Assembly (NCBI GenBank): GCA_015067615.1
Contig: SVMD01000016.1
Coordinates: forward strand, 1-58,097
Direction of reading: 5' to 3'
DNA from: Oscillospiraceae bacterium
GTDB taxonomy: Bacteria; Bacillota; Clostridia; Oscillospirales; Oscillospiraceae
Length of the DNA stretch: 58,097 nucleotides
Shown here piece by piece: positions 23,894 through 32,607 of the stretch. Within the stretch, counting starts at the first letter, position 1, and every line of letters begins with the position of its first letter. Both the position numbers and the translations under genes were made by a program. The notes under the pieces are model-generated. The model was given only the letters and a program-made list of their open reading frames with translations. It had not been told where the DNA came from and did no database searches.

Positions 23894-25162
23894 TCAATCA
23901 CCGAACTTGAACTCAGTGCAGTCAAAGGTGGCGAAATAATCCGCGGGAGTCTCTGCCCGGCGGATCAGCTTAAAGGAGCCGTCCTCGTGGAGCAGCACCT
24001 CGGCAGACCGGAGCTTGCCGTTGTAGTTGTAGCCCATGGAATGGCCGTGGGCGCCGGTGTCGTGGATCACCAGGATATCGCCGATGTCGATGGCAGGGAG
24101 GCTGCGCTCAATGGCGAACTTGTCGTTGTTCTCGCACAGACCACCGGTAACATCGTAGACGTGGTCCAGAATGGCGTTCTCCTTGCCCAGGACGGTGATG
24201 TGGTGGTAGGCGCCGTACATGGCGGGGCGCATCAGGTCCGCGGCGCAGGCATCCACGCCCACGTACTCCCGGTAGATGTGCTTCTGGTGCAGCACAGTGG
24301 TGACCAGATGGCCGTAGGGAGCCAGCATGAACCGGCCCAGCTCGGTAAAGATGGAAATATCGTCCATACCCGCAGGCTTCAGGATCTCCTCATAGCGCTG
24401 CCGGACGCCCTCACCGATGATGGCGATATCGGCACTGGGCTGTTCGGGACGGTAGTCCACGCCCACACCGCCGGAGAGGTTGATGAAGGCGATGTGGCAG
24501 CCGGTGGCATTGCGCAGCCGGACGGCCAGACGGAACAGCTGGCTTGCCAGCTCGGGGTAATACTCATTGGTGGTGGTGTTGGAGGCCAGGAAGGCATGGA
24601 TGCCGAAGTGCTTGGTGCCTAAGGACATGAGGCGGTTGATGGCGCCGGCCATCTGGTCCTCGGTCATGCCGTACTTGGCATCCCGGGGCATATCCATGAT
24701 GGTATTGCCCAGGGAGAAGGATCCGCCGGGATTGTAGCGCAGGCACACAGTCTCAGGCACCTTGCCGTCGGTGATCTTTTCCAGGAATTCCACATGGGTG
24801 GCATCGTCCAGGTTGATATAGGCGCCCAGCTCCCAGGCCTTGCGCATGTCCTTTTCGGGAGTCACGTTGGAGGAGAACATGATGTCCTTACCCACACAGC
24901 CCACAGCCTCGGCCAGCAGCAGCTCGGTGTAGGAAGAGCAGTCGCAGCCGCAGCCTTCCTCATTCAGCAGCTTCAGGATGTAGGGGTTGGGGGTGGCCTT
25001 TACGGCGAAATACTCCCGGAAGCCCTTGTTCCAGGCAAAGGCTGCCTTCAATGCCCGGGCGTTGCGGCGGATGCCTGCCTCGTCGTAGATGTGGAAGGGA
25101 GTGGGGATCTGAGCGGCAATGGTCTTTGCCTGCTGAAGATTCAAAAATGCGGTCTTCTTCAT
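23894..25162 (-). CDS. lysA: Diaminopimelate decarboxylase
   Basis: This 422-aa PLP enzyme removes CO2 from meso-diaminopimelate to give lysine. It is a fold type III decarboxylase: the PLP lysine is Lys55 in FAVKATPNP, the glycine-rich phosphate site is in INLSGGVGVDY, and the C-terminal domain has the active-site Cys in GGLCENNDKFA. The Cys-Glu-Asn-Asn form differs from the more usual CESSD, and the HAFLASNT stretch differs from the usual GLHxHIGS; this subgroup is common in anaerobes, so a related specificity cannot be excluded. It has its own strong promoter and a hairpin before the start. Confidence 0.82.
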   Translation of the reverse strand: MKKTAFLNLQQAKTIAAQIPTPFHIYDEAGIRRNARALKAAFAWNKGFREYFAVKATPNPYILKLLNEEGCGCDCSSYTELLLAEAVGCVGKDIMFSSNVTPEKDMRKAWELGAYINLDDATHVEFLEKITDGKVPETVCLRYNPGGSFSLGNTIMDMPRDAKYGMTEDQMAGAINRLMSLGTKHFGIHAFLASNTTTNEYYPELASQLFRLAVRLRNATGCHIAFINLSGGVGVDYRPEQPSADIAIIGEGVRQRYEEILKPAGMDDISIFTELGRFMLAPYGHLVTTVLHQKHIYREYVGVDACAADLMRPAMYGAYHHITVLGKENAILDHVYDVTGGLCENNDKFAIERSLPAIDIGDILVIHDTGAHGHSMGYNYNGKLRSAEVLLHEDGSFKLIRRAETPADYFATFDCTEFKFGD

Positions 25163-25186
25163 AGTCTTTTCCTCTCAAATAAAAAT

Positions 25187-25208
25187 CCCTGTGCGCTTCG
25201 GCACAGAG
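25187..25208 (-). promoter_or_regulatory. Terminator-like hairpin in the lysA leader
   Basis: On the minus strand an 8-bp stem (25201-25208 with 25187-25194, one G-U pair, six-base loop) is followed by ATTTTTATTTG and then the lysA ribosome site. It could act as an attenuator. The ~95-nt leader is too short for the known lysine riboswitch. Confidence 0.45.
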
Positions 25209-25255
25209 CCAAAATGCTTATTATTTCCGGTGGCGGAAAATCCGGAACAGGAGTT

Positions 25256-25284
25256 ATTGTACGTCAAGAACGGACAATTGTCAA
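25256..25284 (-). promoter_or_regulatory. Promoter of lysA
   Basis: A perfect TTGACA (25279-25284, minus strand) and TACAAT (25256-25261) are spaced 17 bp, about 95 bp before the lysA ATG. Confidence 0.8.
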
Positions 25285-25412
25285 CCGTTTTCCCTCTCCC
25301 GGCAGTGGAAATTGTTTCTACGGAAAGTTTACAAAAGCTTCATTAACCTTCGGTACCCTTTTCCCCGGGTCTGTGCTATACTTGTCCCATTACTCGTGAA
25401 AGAAGGAAAATC

Positions 25413-26084
25413 ATGAAACGAACCAAGCTTTCGGACCGCCGCCTGCCGGACTACACCCGGGGCGAGGAGATCATGAACATGGTCACCCACATCGTCGGCG
25501 GCGGCTTAAGCGTCATCGCAGCCGTTGCCTGCATTGTCAGGAGCGTACTGAACAGCAATGTCTGGGGTGCGCTGTCCTCCCTGGTCTACGGTGCAGCCCT
25601 CATCACCATGTACACCATCTCCAGCGTCTACCACGGTCTGAGACCCAATCTGGGCAAAAAGGTCATGCAGGTCATCGACCACTGCACCATCTATTTCCTC
25701 ATTGCCGGAACCTATACGGTGATCCTGCTGTCGGCGCTGCGCCCGGTGTATCCCCGGCTGGCCTGGTGGATCTTCCTGTTTGAATGGGCCATGGTAGCCC
25801 TGGCCGCCACCCTGACGGCCATCGATCTGAAAAAATACAGCGTATTTTCCATGATCTGCTACATCGGCATGGGCTGGGCCATCATCCCCTTCTGGCGGCA
25901 GGTGCTGGAAGTGATGGGTGTCTGGGGCTTCGGACTCCTGCTCTCCGGCGGCATCGCCTACACCATCGGTTCCATCCTCTACGGTCTCGGCAAAAAGAAA
26001 AAGTGGATGCACTCTGTATTCCACATTTTCGTCATTCTGGGAAGCCTGCTCCAGTTCTTTGCGGTATTCTTCTTCGCATTATAG
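25413..26084 (+). CDS. trhA: Hemolysin III / PAQR family membrane protein
   Basis: This 223-aa protein has seven predicted membrane helices and the YqfA/TrhA signature: NMVTHIVGGGLSVIAA near the start, then SSVYHGL, IDHCTIYFLIAGTYT and a C-terminal HSVFHIFVILGSLLQFFAV. The three histidines of the SxxxH, D and HxxxH positions match the zinc site of PAQR receptors. Bacterial members affect membrane energetics and fluidity; the haemolysin label is historical. ATG 25413 follows AAAGAAGGAAA. A bidirectional terminator follows immediately. Confidence 0.9.
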   Translation: MKRTKLSDRRLPDYTRGEEIMNMVTHIVGGGLSVIAAVACIVRSVLNSNVWGALSSLVYGAALITMYTISSVYHGLRPNLGKKVMQVIDHCTIYFLIAGTYTVILLSALRPVYPRLAWWIFLFEWAMVALAATLTAIDLKKYSVFSMICYIGMGWAIIPFWRQVLEVMGVWGFGLLLSGGIAYTIGSILYGLGKKKKWMHSVFHIFVILGSLLQFFAVFFFAL

Positions 26085-26090
26085 ACGGCA

Positions 26091-26122
26091 AAAACGCAGA
26101 ACCTTTCGGTTCTGCGTTTTTT
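26091..26122. terminator. Bidirectional terminator
   Basis: AAAAACGCAGAACC pairs with GGTTCTGCGTTTTT around a TTTC loop, giving a run of A on one side and T on the other. It sits between two convergent stops (26084 and 26126) and can end both transcripts. Confidence 0.92.
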
Positions 26123-26125
26123 ATT

Positions 26126-27490
26126 TTACGTTTTGGCTTTCTGTTCCAACTTTTCAAAGCCGTGCATCCAGTCCACCTTCAGGAAATAGATCAGGAAGAC
26201 GATGCCGCTGCAGGTCCAGGTAATGGGATATGCCCGGGATACGGTGGTCAGATGGTTGACCACACGCACCGCCACCGTGATGTAGCTGACACGAATCAGG
26301 CACCAGCATACCAGCATGGTGAGCATCGGAACGGCACTTCTGCCCGCACCGCGCAAAATGGCTGCCAGGCAGTGGGAGAAGGCCAGCAGACAATAGAACA
26401 GGCAGATGGTGCGCATATGCATGGTGCCGTACTCCACCACCTCCGGCGCATCGTTGAAGAATGCGATGAGATGGGGCGCAAACCGATAGAAGCACAGGCC
26501 AACGCATTCAGCCAGAATCATGCAGCAGCAGATACCAAAGCCCACGCCCTTTTTCACCCGGTCATACTTCCGGGCACCCAGGTTCTGGCTGACAAAGGTG
26601 GCCAGTGCCATGGTGAAGCAGGTGATCGGCAGGAAGGCAAAGCCCTCGATCTTGGAATAGGCACCGCAGCCTGCCATGGCATCCTTGCCGAAGCTGTTGA
26701 TATTGCTCTGGACCACCAGATTGGCCAGAGCAATGGCGGAACCCTGGACGCCGGAGGGCAGGCCCACCCGGACAATCATCTTCAGACTTTCCATGTGGTA
26801 GCCCACATTCCGGAATACCAGGCGGTATTCTCTCTCTACCTTGGTCAGACGGATGCAGCACAGCAGAGCGCTGATTCCCTGAGAAATGGTGGTTGCCAGT
26901 GCGGCAGCTCCCACGCCCATTTTGAGTCCTGCCACAAACAGCAGGTCCAGCACCACATTGACCATGGTGGAGATCATCAGATAGTACAGCGGATGGCGGC
27001 TGTCACCCAGGGCATGGAGGATACCCACAAAGATATTATACATGACGGTGAAGATGGCACCGCAGAAATAGAAACGGAAATAGCTGATCGACTGGGGCAG
27101 CACCTCTGCCGGAGTGCCCATCCACCGCAGAATGGTGGGAGAGAAGGTCACACCGATCACGCTCAGAAGAACACCCGCTGTCAGGCCGAAGGCCACATCC
27201 GTATGGATGGCCAGACGGAGCTTTTCATAATCCTTGGCGCCGAAATACCGGGCAATGATCACGCCGGCACCCATGGCAACGCCATTGAAGAAGCCCACCA
27301 GCATATGGATCAGGCTGCCGGAGGAACTGACCGCCGCCAGGGCGTCTCCGCCGATAAAATTGCCCACACACCAGGAGTCAAAGGTATTGTAAAACTGCTG
27401 GAAAATATTGCCCAGCAGCACCGGCATGGCAAAGAGCAGGATGGATTTCCAAATCGGGCCCTCTGTCAGGTTGTTTTGTCTTGACCGCAC
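26126..27490 (-). CDS. MATE family efflux transporter
   Basis: This protein of about 454 aa has 12 predicted membrane helices in two homologous halves. The N-terminal NNLTEGPIWKSILLFAMPVLLGNIFQQFYNTFDSWCVGNFIG is a clear MATE (DinF/NorM-like) opening. MATE proteins export drugs or metabolites in exchange for Na+ or H+. I prefer GTG 27490, which has AAAGGAAG eight bases upstream, to the longer TTG at 27532, which has no ribosome site. The substrate is unknown, and nothing nearby indicates one. Confidence 0.9.
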   Translation of the reverse strand: MRSRQNNLTEGPIWKSILLFAMPVLLGNIFQQFYNTFDSWCVGNFIGGDALAAVSSSGSLIHMLVGFFNGVAMGAGVIIARYFGAKDYEKLRLAIHTDVAFGLTAGVLLSVIGVTFSPTILRWMGTPAEVLPQSISYFRFYFCGAIFTVMYNIFVGILHALGDSRHPLYYLMISTMVNVVLDLLFVAGLKMGVGAAALATTISQGISALLCCIRLTKVEREYRLVFRNVGYHMESLKMIVRVGLPSGVQGSAIALANLVVQSNINSFGKDAMAGCGAYSKIEGFAFLPITCFTMALATFVSQNLGARKYDRVKKGVGFGICCCMILAECVGLCFYRFAPHLIAFFNDAPEVVEYGTMHMRTICLFYCLLAFSHCLAAILRGAGRSAVPMLTMLVCWCLIRVSYITVAVRVVNHLTTVSRAYPITWTCSGIVFLIYFLKVDWMHGFEKLEQKAKT

Positions 27491-27598
27491 AAGAAACACT
27501 TCCTTTTTCCATAACCGTTGCTTCCGCAACAATGCAATTATACTCCCCTGTCAAAAAAAGTCAATGCCGGAATTCATTTATCCCGTCATACTTTCTTC

Positions 27599-27626
27599 TT
27601 GCCATGCAGACTTTTTTCTGTATAAT
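27599..27626 (+). promoter_or_regulatory. Promoter of the GH13 gene
   Basis: TTGCCA (27599-27604) and TATAAT (27621-27626) are 16 bp apart, 28 bp before the ATG at 27655. Confidence 0.65.
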
Positions 27627-27654
27627 ATATGCAGATAATCAGGAGGTGCCGAAT

Positions 27655-29421
27655 ATGAATTTCGCAGCCATTTCCCACCGGGGCATGAGCCCCGATGCCT
27701 ACGCCCTGAACGAAAATGAGATCGTCATCAATCTGCGCACCGGCAAGGACATCACCGCCGTTTCCATCATCCACGACGACCCCTTTGCCGGCGGTGCCAC
27801 CGGCTTCGCCGCCTGGGACGGCCACGCCGAGCCCATGACCATCCGCCGGGAACTGCGCCACCATTTTCTCTGGTCTGTTACCCTACGCCCCAAATATAAG
27901 CGGGAGCAGTATTATTTCTCCATCACCGACGGAAGCGATACCTTCTTTATGTTTGAGGATGGTTTCTACACCGCCGACCAGGCCAATAACCCTGGACGGC
28001 TGCGCCAGTACTATAAATTCCCCTGGCTGAACCCCTCCGACGTGTTTGCGCCCCCTGCCTGGGTCAGCGATGCCATCTGGTATCAGATCATGCCTGACCG
28101 GTTCCGCCGGGGCGACATGGCACCCAAGCGCTATCCCCTGCGCAAATGGGAGGATCCCAAAAACATCCACTTCTGGGATTTCTACGGCGGCGACCTGAAA
28201 GGCATCACCGAAAAGCTGCCCTATCTGCATGATCTGGGCATCACCGGCATTTACATGACCCCCATTTTCCTGTCCAACTCCAACCACAAGTACAATACCT
28301 TCTCCTACGATGAGATCGACCCGGATTTCGGCACCGAGGAGGATCTGATCACCCTGGTGGACCGGGCGCACAGCCTTGGAATCAAGGTGATGCTGGACGC
28401 GGTGTTCAACCACAGCGGCACGGACTTCGCCCCCTGGCAGGATGTGGTGAAGAAGGGCCCGGAATCCAGGTATTGGGACTGGTTCTTTGTCCAGCAGTGG
28501 CCCCTGCCCAAGCTGATCCGGGGAACCCAGGACAAATTCTACTCCTTCGCCTTCACCGGCATGATGCCCAAACTCAACACCAACAACCCGGAAGTGGCGG
28601 ACTACTTTCTGGCGCGCTGTAAGCGCTGGGTGGAAAAATGGCACATCGACGGCATCCGCTTCGACGTGGGCAACGAGGTGTCCCACAGCTTCCTAAAGCA
28701 CCTGAACAGAGGGCTGAAGGCCATTCAGCCGGATCTGTTCCTCCTGGGCGAGATCTGGCACGACTCCTCCCCCTGGCTCCAGGGCGATGAGTACGACTCC
28801 ACCATGAACTACCCCTTCCTGCAGTGCCTGAACAACTTCTGGCTGGATAAGCAGGATTCCCGGCAGCTGATGTACGGACTGAACCAGTGCTACAGCATGT
28901 ACCCGGAGCAGGTGAACCATGCGCTGTTCAATTTCCTGGACACCCACGACACCATGCGTGTATTCACCCGCTGCGGCGGCGACAAGGACGCCTTCTTCCA
29001 GCAGCTCACCCTTCTCATGACCCTGCCCGGCTCCGCCTGCATCTACTACGGCACGGAGATTGCCCTGGAGGGTGGCAATGATCCGGACTGCCGCCGTCCC
29101 ATGCCCTGGCACCGGATTGAAAAGGGCGAATGTGACAAGGAGCTTGCCGCCAACGCCGACCTGATCCGGCTGCGCAAAGCCTACCCCCAGCTGCGGCGGG
29201 GAGAAATTCTCTGGAAGCACTTTGAGGAGGTGCCCCGGCTCATCTGCTACGGCCGGAATATGGGCGAAAGCTACGTCATCGCCGTGTATATCAACGCTGA
29301 CAGCAAGCCTGTGACGGTTCTGGGGGACAACATTCTCTTCAGCCGGGGTCTGGAGGGGAATTTCCTGATGCCTGGCGGCGTGGCTGTGGTCCGTCAGGAG
29401 GCCTGGGAATGGAAAAAATGA
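27655..29421 (+). CDS. GH13 alpha-amylase family glycosidase (neopullulanase-like)
   Basis: This 588-aa enzyme probably hydrolyses alpha-1,4 (and perhaps alpha-1,6) links in maltodextrins or cyclodextrins. Residues 1-125 form a CBM34-like beta domain; the catalytic barrel follows from AIWYQIMPDRF. The conserved regions are DAVFNHSG (249-255), GIRFDVGNEV with nucleophile Asp337, LLGEIWHD with acid/base Glu366, and FLDTHDTMR with Asp432. THD in place of the usual NHD is a mild variation. No signal peptide is seen, so it is cytoplasmic. ATG 27655 has AGGAGG upstream and a promoter 28 bp away; longer in-frame starts lie in the divergent MATE gene. Confidence 0.92.
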   Translation: MNFAAISHRGMSPDAYALNENEIVINLRTGKDITAVSIIHDDPFAGGATGFAAWDGHAEPMTIRRELRHHFLWSVTLRPKYKREQYYFSITDGSDTFFMFEDGFYTADQANNPGRLRQYYKFPWLNPSDVFAPPAWVSDAIWYQIMPDRFRRGDMAPKRYPLRKWEDPKNIHFWDFYGGDLKGITEKLPYLHDLGITGIYMTPIFLSNSNHKYNTFSYDEIDPDFGTEEDLITLVDRAHSLGIKVMLDAVFNHSGTDFAPWQDVVKKGPESRYWDWFFVQQWPLPKLIRGTQDKFYSFAFTGMMPKLNTNNPEVADYFLARCKRWVEKWHIDGIRFDVGNEVSHSFLKHLNRGLKAIQPDLFLLGEIWHDSSPWLQGDEYDSTMNYPFLQCLNNFWLDKQDSRQLMYGLNQCYSMYPEQVNHALFNFLDTHDTMRVFTRCGGDKDAFFQQLTLLMTLPGSACIYYGTEIALEGGNDPDCRRPMPWHRIEKGECDKELAANADLIRLRKAYPQLRRGEILWKHFEEVPRLICYGRNMGESYVIAVYINADSKPVTVLGDNILFSRGLEGNFLMPGGVAVVRQEAWEWKK

Positions 29422-29936
29422 CCGTCAATGGCCGGGAATTCCAGGTAATCCGGCTTCTGGGCAAAGGCAAGGGTGGCTATTCTTATCTGGTCACGGACGG
29501 ACAGACACAGTACGTTCTGAAGCAGATCCACCACGAGCCCTGCGACTACTATACCTTCGGCGATAAGCTCCAAAGCGAGCTGCGGGACTATGAGACCCTG
29601 AAAAATGTGGGCATTCCTATGCCGGAGCTGCTGGATGTGGATGCGGCCCAGGAGCGGCTGCTGAAAACCTACATCGATGGGGATACGGTCAACGTGCTGG
29701 TAAAGCAGGACCGGATGGTGCCTGAATACTACGACCAGATTCGGAAGATGTGTGAAAAGCTCTACGCCGCCAACCTGAACATCGACTATTATCCCACCAA
29801 TTTCGTAGCTCAGAACGGAATACTTTACTACATCGATTTCGAGTGCAACAGCTACAGCGATCAGTGGAATTTCGAAAACTGGGGCAGCAAATATTGGCGC
29901 AAAACACCGGAATTTGCGGAAGCCTTCGGGGAATGA
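29409..29936 (+). CDS. Small kinase-fold protein (175 aa)
   Basis: This compact protein has the core of the protein-kinase-like fold: a glycine-rich loop LGKGKGGYSYLV at about 17-28, the ATP lysine in YVLKQI, a glutamate in KLQSELRDYETL, a catalytic loop NLNIDYYPTNFV with Asp and Asn correctly spaced, and a metal-binding Asp in YYIDFE. At 175 aa it lacks most of the C-lobe, as do some bacterial phosphotransferases of the RIO/LPS-kinase type. The target could be a protein, sugar or small molecule. It overlaps the GH13 gene by 13 bp, so the two are coupled and a role in sugar metabolism is a reasonable guess. Confidence 0.75.
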   Translation: MEKMTVNGREFQVIRLLGKGKGGYSYLVTDGQTQYVLKQIHHEPCDYYTFGDKLQSELRDYETLKNVGIPMPELLDVDAAQERLLKTYIDGDTVNVLVKQDRMVPEYYDQIRKMCEKLYAANLNIDYYPTNFVAQNGILYYIDFECNSYSDQWNFENWGSKYWRKTPEFAEAFGE

Positions 29937-29942
29937 TGCGAG

Positions 29943-30120
29943 AAATTATCGTTTACAAGAGCTTCCCCCCGGGGGGAAGCTGGCACCGCGTAAGCGGTGA
30001 CTGATGAGGGGACTCACCTGATTTGACGGTAATCTTCCGAAAAACCGTGCTGCGGTCCCCTCATCCGCCCCTTCGGGGCACCTTCCCCCAGGGGGAAGGT
30101 ATTATACTAAACGATAATTT
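29943..30120. repeat. MITE-like element with 13-bp terminal inverted repeats (copy 1)
   Basis: The 178-bp element starts with AAATTATCGTTTA (29943-29955) and ends with its exact complement TAAACGATAATTT (30108-30120). Inside are GC-rich palindromes: CTTCCCCCCGGGGGGAAG near one end, and GCCCCTTCGGGGC plus CCTTCCCCCAGGGGGAAGG near the other. A second copy is at 41545-41733. No transposase is encoded. Confidence 0.75.
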
Positions 30121-30137
30121 ATTTACAATCCTAAATG

Positions 30138-30177
30138 AAAACCCCTGCCTGACGAATACTCGTCAGGCAGGGGTTTT
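30138..30177 (-). terminator. Terminator after ftsH
   Basis: An 18-bp stem (30138-30155 with 30160-30177, ATAC loop) has T-tracts on both sides. It lies just past the ftsH stop at 30182 and probably also blocks read-through from the left. Confidence 0.9.
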
Positions 30178-30181
30178 TACA

Positions 30182-32053
30182 TCATTCGTTTTCCTCAAAG
30201 CCGTCGAACATGGAGGTTTCGGAGCTTTCTCCGATTTCCTTACCCTCCATACAGGCAGCGAACTGCTCGCCGGTCATGGATTCATGCTCCAGCAGGAAAG
30301 AAGTGACCTGGTCCATCTTATCCTTGTTGTCACTGAGGATCTGACGGCAGTGGGCATAGGCCCGGTCGATCAGGTTCTTCACCTCGTCATCAATGGAGGC
30401 GGCGTACTTTTCCGAATAGCTCTTGGTATTCTGATAGTCCCGGCCGATGAACACCTCGCCGCCGTCCAGATAGCTGACGGTGCCCAGGCGCTCACACATA
30501 CCGTACCGGGCCACCATATCCTTGGCCATCTTGGTTGCCCGCTCGATGTCATTGGAGGCGCCCACGGAAATATCCCCCAGGAACAGGTCCTCGGCCACAC
30601 GGCCGCCCAGCAGAGAGACGATCTCTTCGTACATCTCGTTCCGGGTGGGGTTGGAGGTGTCGCCGCCGGGGAGGCTCCAGGTGGAGCCCAGGGACTGGCC
30701 CCGGGGCACAATGGTGATATAGCGCACCGGATCCTGGGTGGGCAGCCGGTAGGTGGCGATGGCGTGGCCTGCCTCGTGGATGGCGGTGACCTTCAGGTCC
30801 CGGCGCTGGGCCACACGGCTGCGCTTGGCGGGGCCTGCGGTGATCTTCATCAGGGCCTCGTTCAGGTCCTCCATGGTCAGCACCGGCCGGTTGTCCCGGG
30901 CGGCCATGATGGCGGCCTCATTTAACAGGTTGCTCAGGTCCGCGCCGGTGAAGCCGGCAGTGGCCCGGGCAAGGGTCTTGAGGCTGACGCTTTCATCCAG
31001 CCGCTTGCCCCTGGTGTGAACCTTCAGGATCTCCTCACGGCCCTTCACATCGGGCTTGCCCACATGGATCTGCCGATCGAAGCGGCCGGGCCGCAGCAGG
31101 GCCGGATCCAGGATATCGGGCCGGTTGGTGGCAGCCAGGACGATGACGCCCTCCGTGCGGCCAAAGCCGTCCATCTCCACCAGCAGCTGGTTCAGGGTCT
31201 GCTCCTTTTCGTCGTGACCGCCGCCCATGCCGCTGCCTCTGCGGCGGCCCACGGCGTCGATCTCGTCGATGAAGATAATGGCGGGGGCGATTTTCTTGGC
31301 CTGATCAAACAGGTCCCGGACACGGGACGCGCCCACGCCCACATAAAGCTCCACAAAGTCGGAGCCGGAGATGGACAAAAACTGCACATCCGCCTCACCG
31401 GCCACAGCCCGGGCAAGGAGGGTCTTACCGGTACCGGGAGGGCCCACCAACAGGATGCCGTGGGGGATCCGGGCGCCGATTTCGGTGTACTTCTTGGGAT
31501 CCCGGAGGAAATCCACCACCTCGGCCAGTTCTTCCTTCTCCTCGTCGGCACCGGCCACGTCGTCGAAGGTGACCTTCTTGCCGTCGGGGACGCCCAGAAC
31601 GGTCCGGGCCTTGGTGAAGTTGTTCATGGCGTTATTGTTGTTCATACGGACCATGAGCATGGACCAGATGAACAGCAGGATGATACCCACAGTCAGCAGG
31701 GGGAACACCAGGTCAAAGGGGGAAAACTTGGCTTCCGGCAGAAAATCATAGGATTCCAGGATGCCCCGCTCGGTCTGATCCCGGAGCAGGTCGTGCAGCT
31801 CAGCACGGAAGCTCTCCGGGTCCGCCAGATGCTCCCGCAGCTCCGTCTCTCCGTCAACGGGGTTGTGCAGCTCCAGCTGGATGATGTTGCTGCTGACGGT
31901 AAAGCTTTTCACCTGCTCGTTTTCAAACAGCTGCAGGATGTCAGAATAGCTCAGGTCGTCCGCCGCGCTGTCGAAGGCACCCAGGGCCCAGGACATGATC
32001 AGCATCAGACCCAGCAGATAGATAATCAGTGGTAAATGTTTGCGGTTCTTCAA
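30182..32053 (-). CDS. ftsH: ATP-dependent zinc metalloprotease FtsH
   Basis: This 623-aa membrane protease degrades misfolded membrane proteins and regulators. Membrane helices lie at about 8-25 and 114-136, with an extracytoplasmic domain between. The AAA module has Walker A GPPGTGKT (204-211), Walker B IIFIDEID (259-266) and the second region of homology [17 protein letters not shown] (311-327). The zinc site HEAGH is at 426-430, with an Asp further on as third ligand. The protein ends in an acidic tail. It is the last gene of the dnaB-tilS-hpt-ftsH run, starting 14 bp after hpt; the tilS-hpt-ftsH order is conserved across Firmicutes. Confidence 0.97.
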   Translation of the reverse strand: MKNRKHLPLIIYLLGLMLIMSWALGAFDSAADDLSYSDILQLFENEQVKSFTVSSNIIQLELHNPVDGETELREHLADPESFRAELHDLLRDQTERGILESYDFLPEAKFSPFDLVFPLLTVGIILLFIWSMLMVRMNNNNAMNNFTKARTVLGVPDGKKVTFDDVAGADEEKEELAEVVDFLRDPKKYTEIGARIPHGILLVGPPGTGKTLLARAVAGEADVQFLSISGSDFVELYVGVGASRVRDLFDQAKKIAPAIIFIDEIDAVGRRRGSGMGGGHDEKEQTLNQLLVEMDGFGRTEGVIVLAATNRPDILDPALLRPGRFDRQIHVGKPDVKGREEILKVHTRGKRLDESVSLKTLARATAGFTGADLSNLLNEAAIMAARDNRPVLTMEDLNEALMKITAGPAKRSRVAQRRDLKVTAIHEAGHAIATYRLPTQDPVRYITIVPRGQSLGSTWSLPGGDTSNPTRNEMYEEIVSLLGGRVAEDLFLGDISVGASNDIERATKMAKDMVARYGMCERLGTVSYLDGGEVFIGRDYQNTKSYSEKYAASIDDEVKNLIDRAYAHCRQILSDNKDKMDQVTSFLLEHESMTGEQFAACMEGKEIGESSETSMFDGFEENE

Positions 32054-32067
32054 AATTCAGCTTCTCC

Positions 32068-32607
32068 TTATTTGCTGTACATTTCCTCTTTCAGTACGCC
32101 GATGTAGGGCAGATTCCGGTATTTCTCGTTGAAATCCAGACCATAGCCCACCACGAACTCGTTGGGGATCACATAGCCGGTGTAGTCCGCCTTTACGGTG
32201 ACACCGGGCACCCGGCGCTCGGGCTTGTCCAGGAAGGTACATATCTTCAGGGAGGCGGGATTCTGCTCCTTCAGGGTGTCCACCAGGAACTGCAGGGAAC
32301 GGCCGGTGTCGAAGATATCCTCCAGAATCAGCACATGGCGGCCCTCAATGTTGTTGGACAGCTTCTGGCGCACCAGCATCTTGCCGGACTCGGTGCCGGC
32401 ATAGGAGGAGATCCACATGAAGTCCATCTGGCAGGGCACCTTGATCTGCCGGATCAGGTCGGCGTAGAACACCACCACGCCCTTCAGGACGCCAACAACG
32501 ATGGGATTCTTGCCTTCGTACTCCCTGGTCAGGACCTCGCCCAGTTCCCTGACCTTTGCCTGGATTTCTTCCTCGGTAATCAGCACTCTTTCAATATCGT
32601 TATGCAT
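32068..32607 (-). CDS. hpt: Hypoxanthine phosphoribosyltransferase
   Basis: This 179-aa enzyme salvages hypoxanthine and guanine to IMP and GMP. It shows the N-terminal [18 protein letters not shown], the [24 protein letters not shown] region, and the PRPP-binding signature [21 protein letters not shown]. The C-terminal [22 protein letters not shown] closes the active site. The family's usual EDIIDTG reads EDIFDTG here, a conservative change. Its ATG overlaps tilS by 8 bp. Confidence 0.95.
   Translation of the reverse strand: MHNDIERVLITEEEIQAKVRELGEVLTREYEGKNPIVVGVLKGVVVFYADLIRQIKVPCQMDFMWISSYAGTESGKMLVRQKLSNNIEGRHVLILEDIFDTGRSLQFLVDTLKEQNPASLKICTFLDKPERRVPGVTVKADYTGYVIPNEFVVGYGLDFNEKYRNLPYIGVLKEEMYSK

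Noticed and set aside
25163..25284. Lysine riboswitch upstream of lysA
   Set aside because: The leader is only about 95 nt and lacks the conserved junction elements; only a small terminator-like hairpin is seen.
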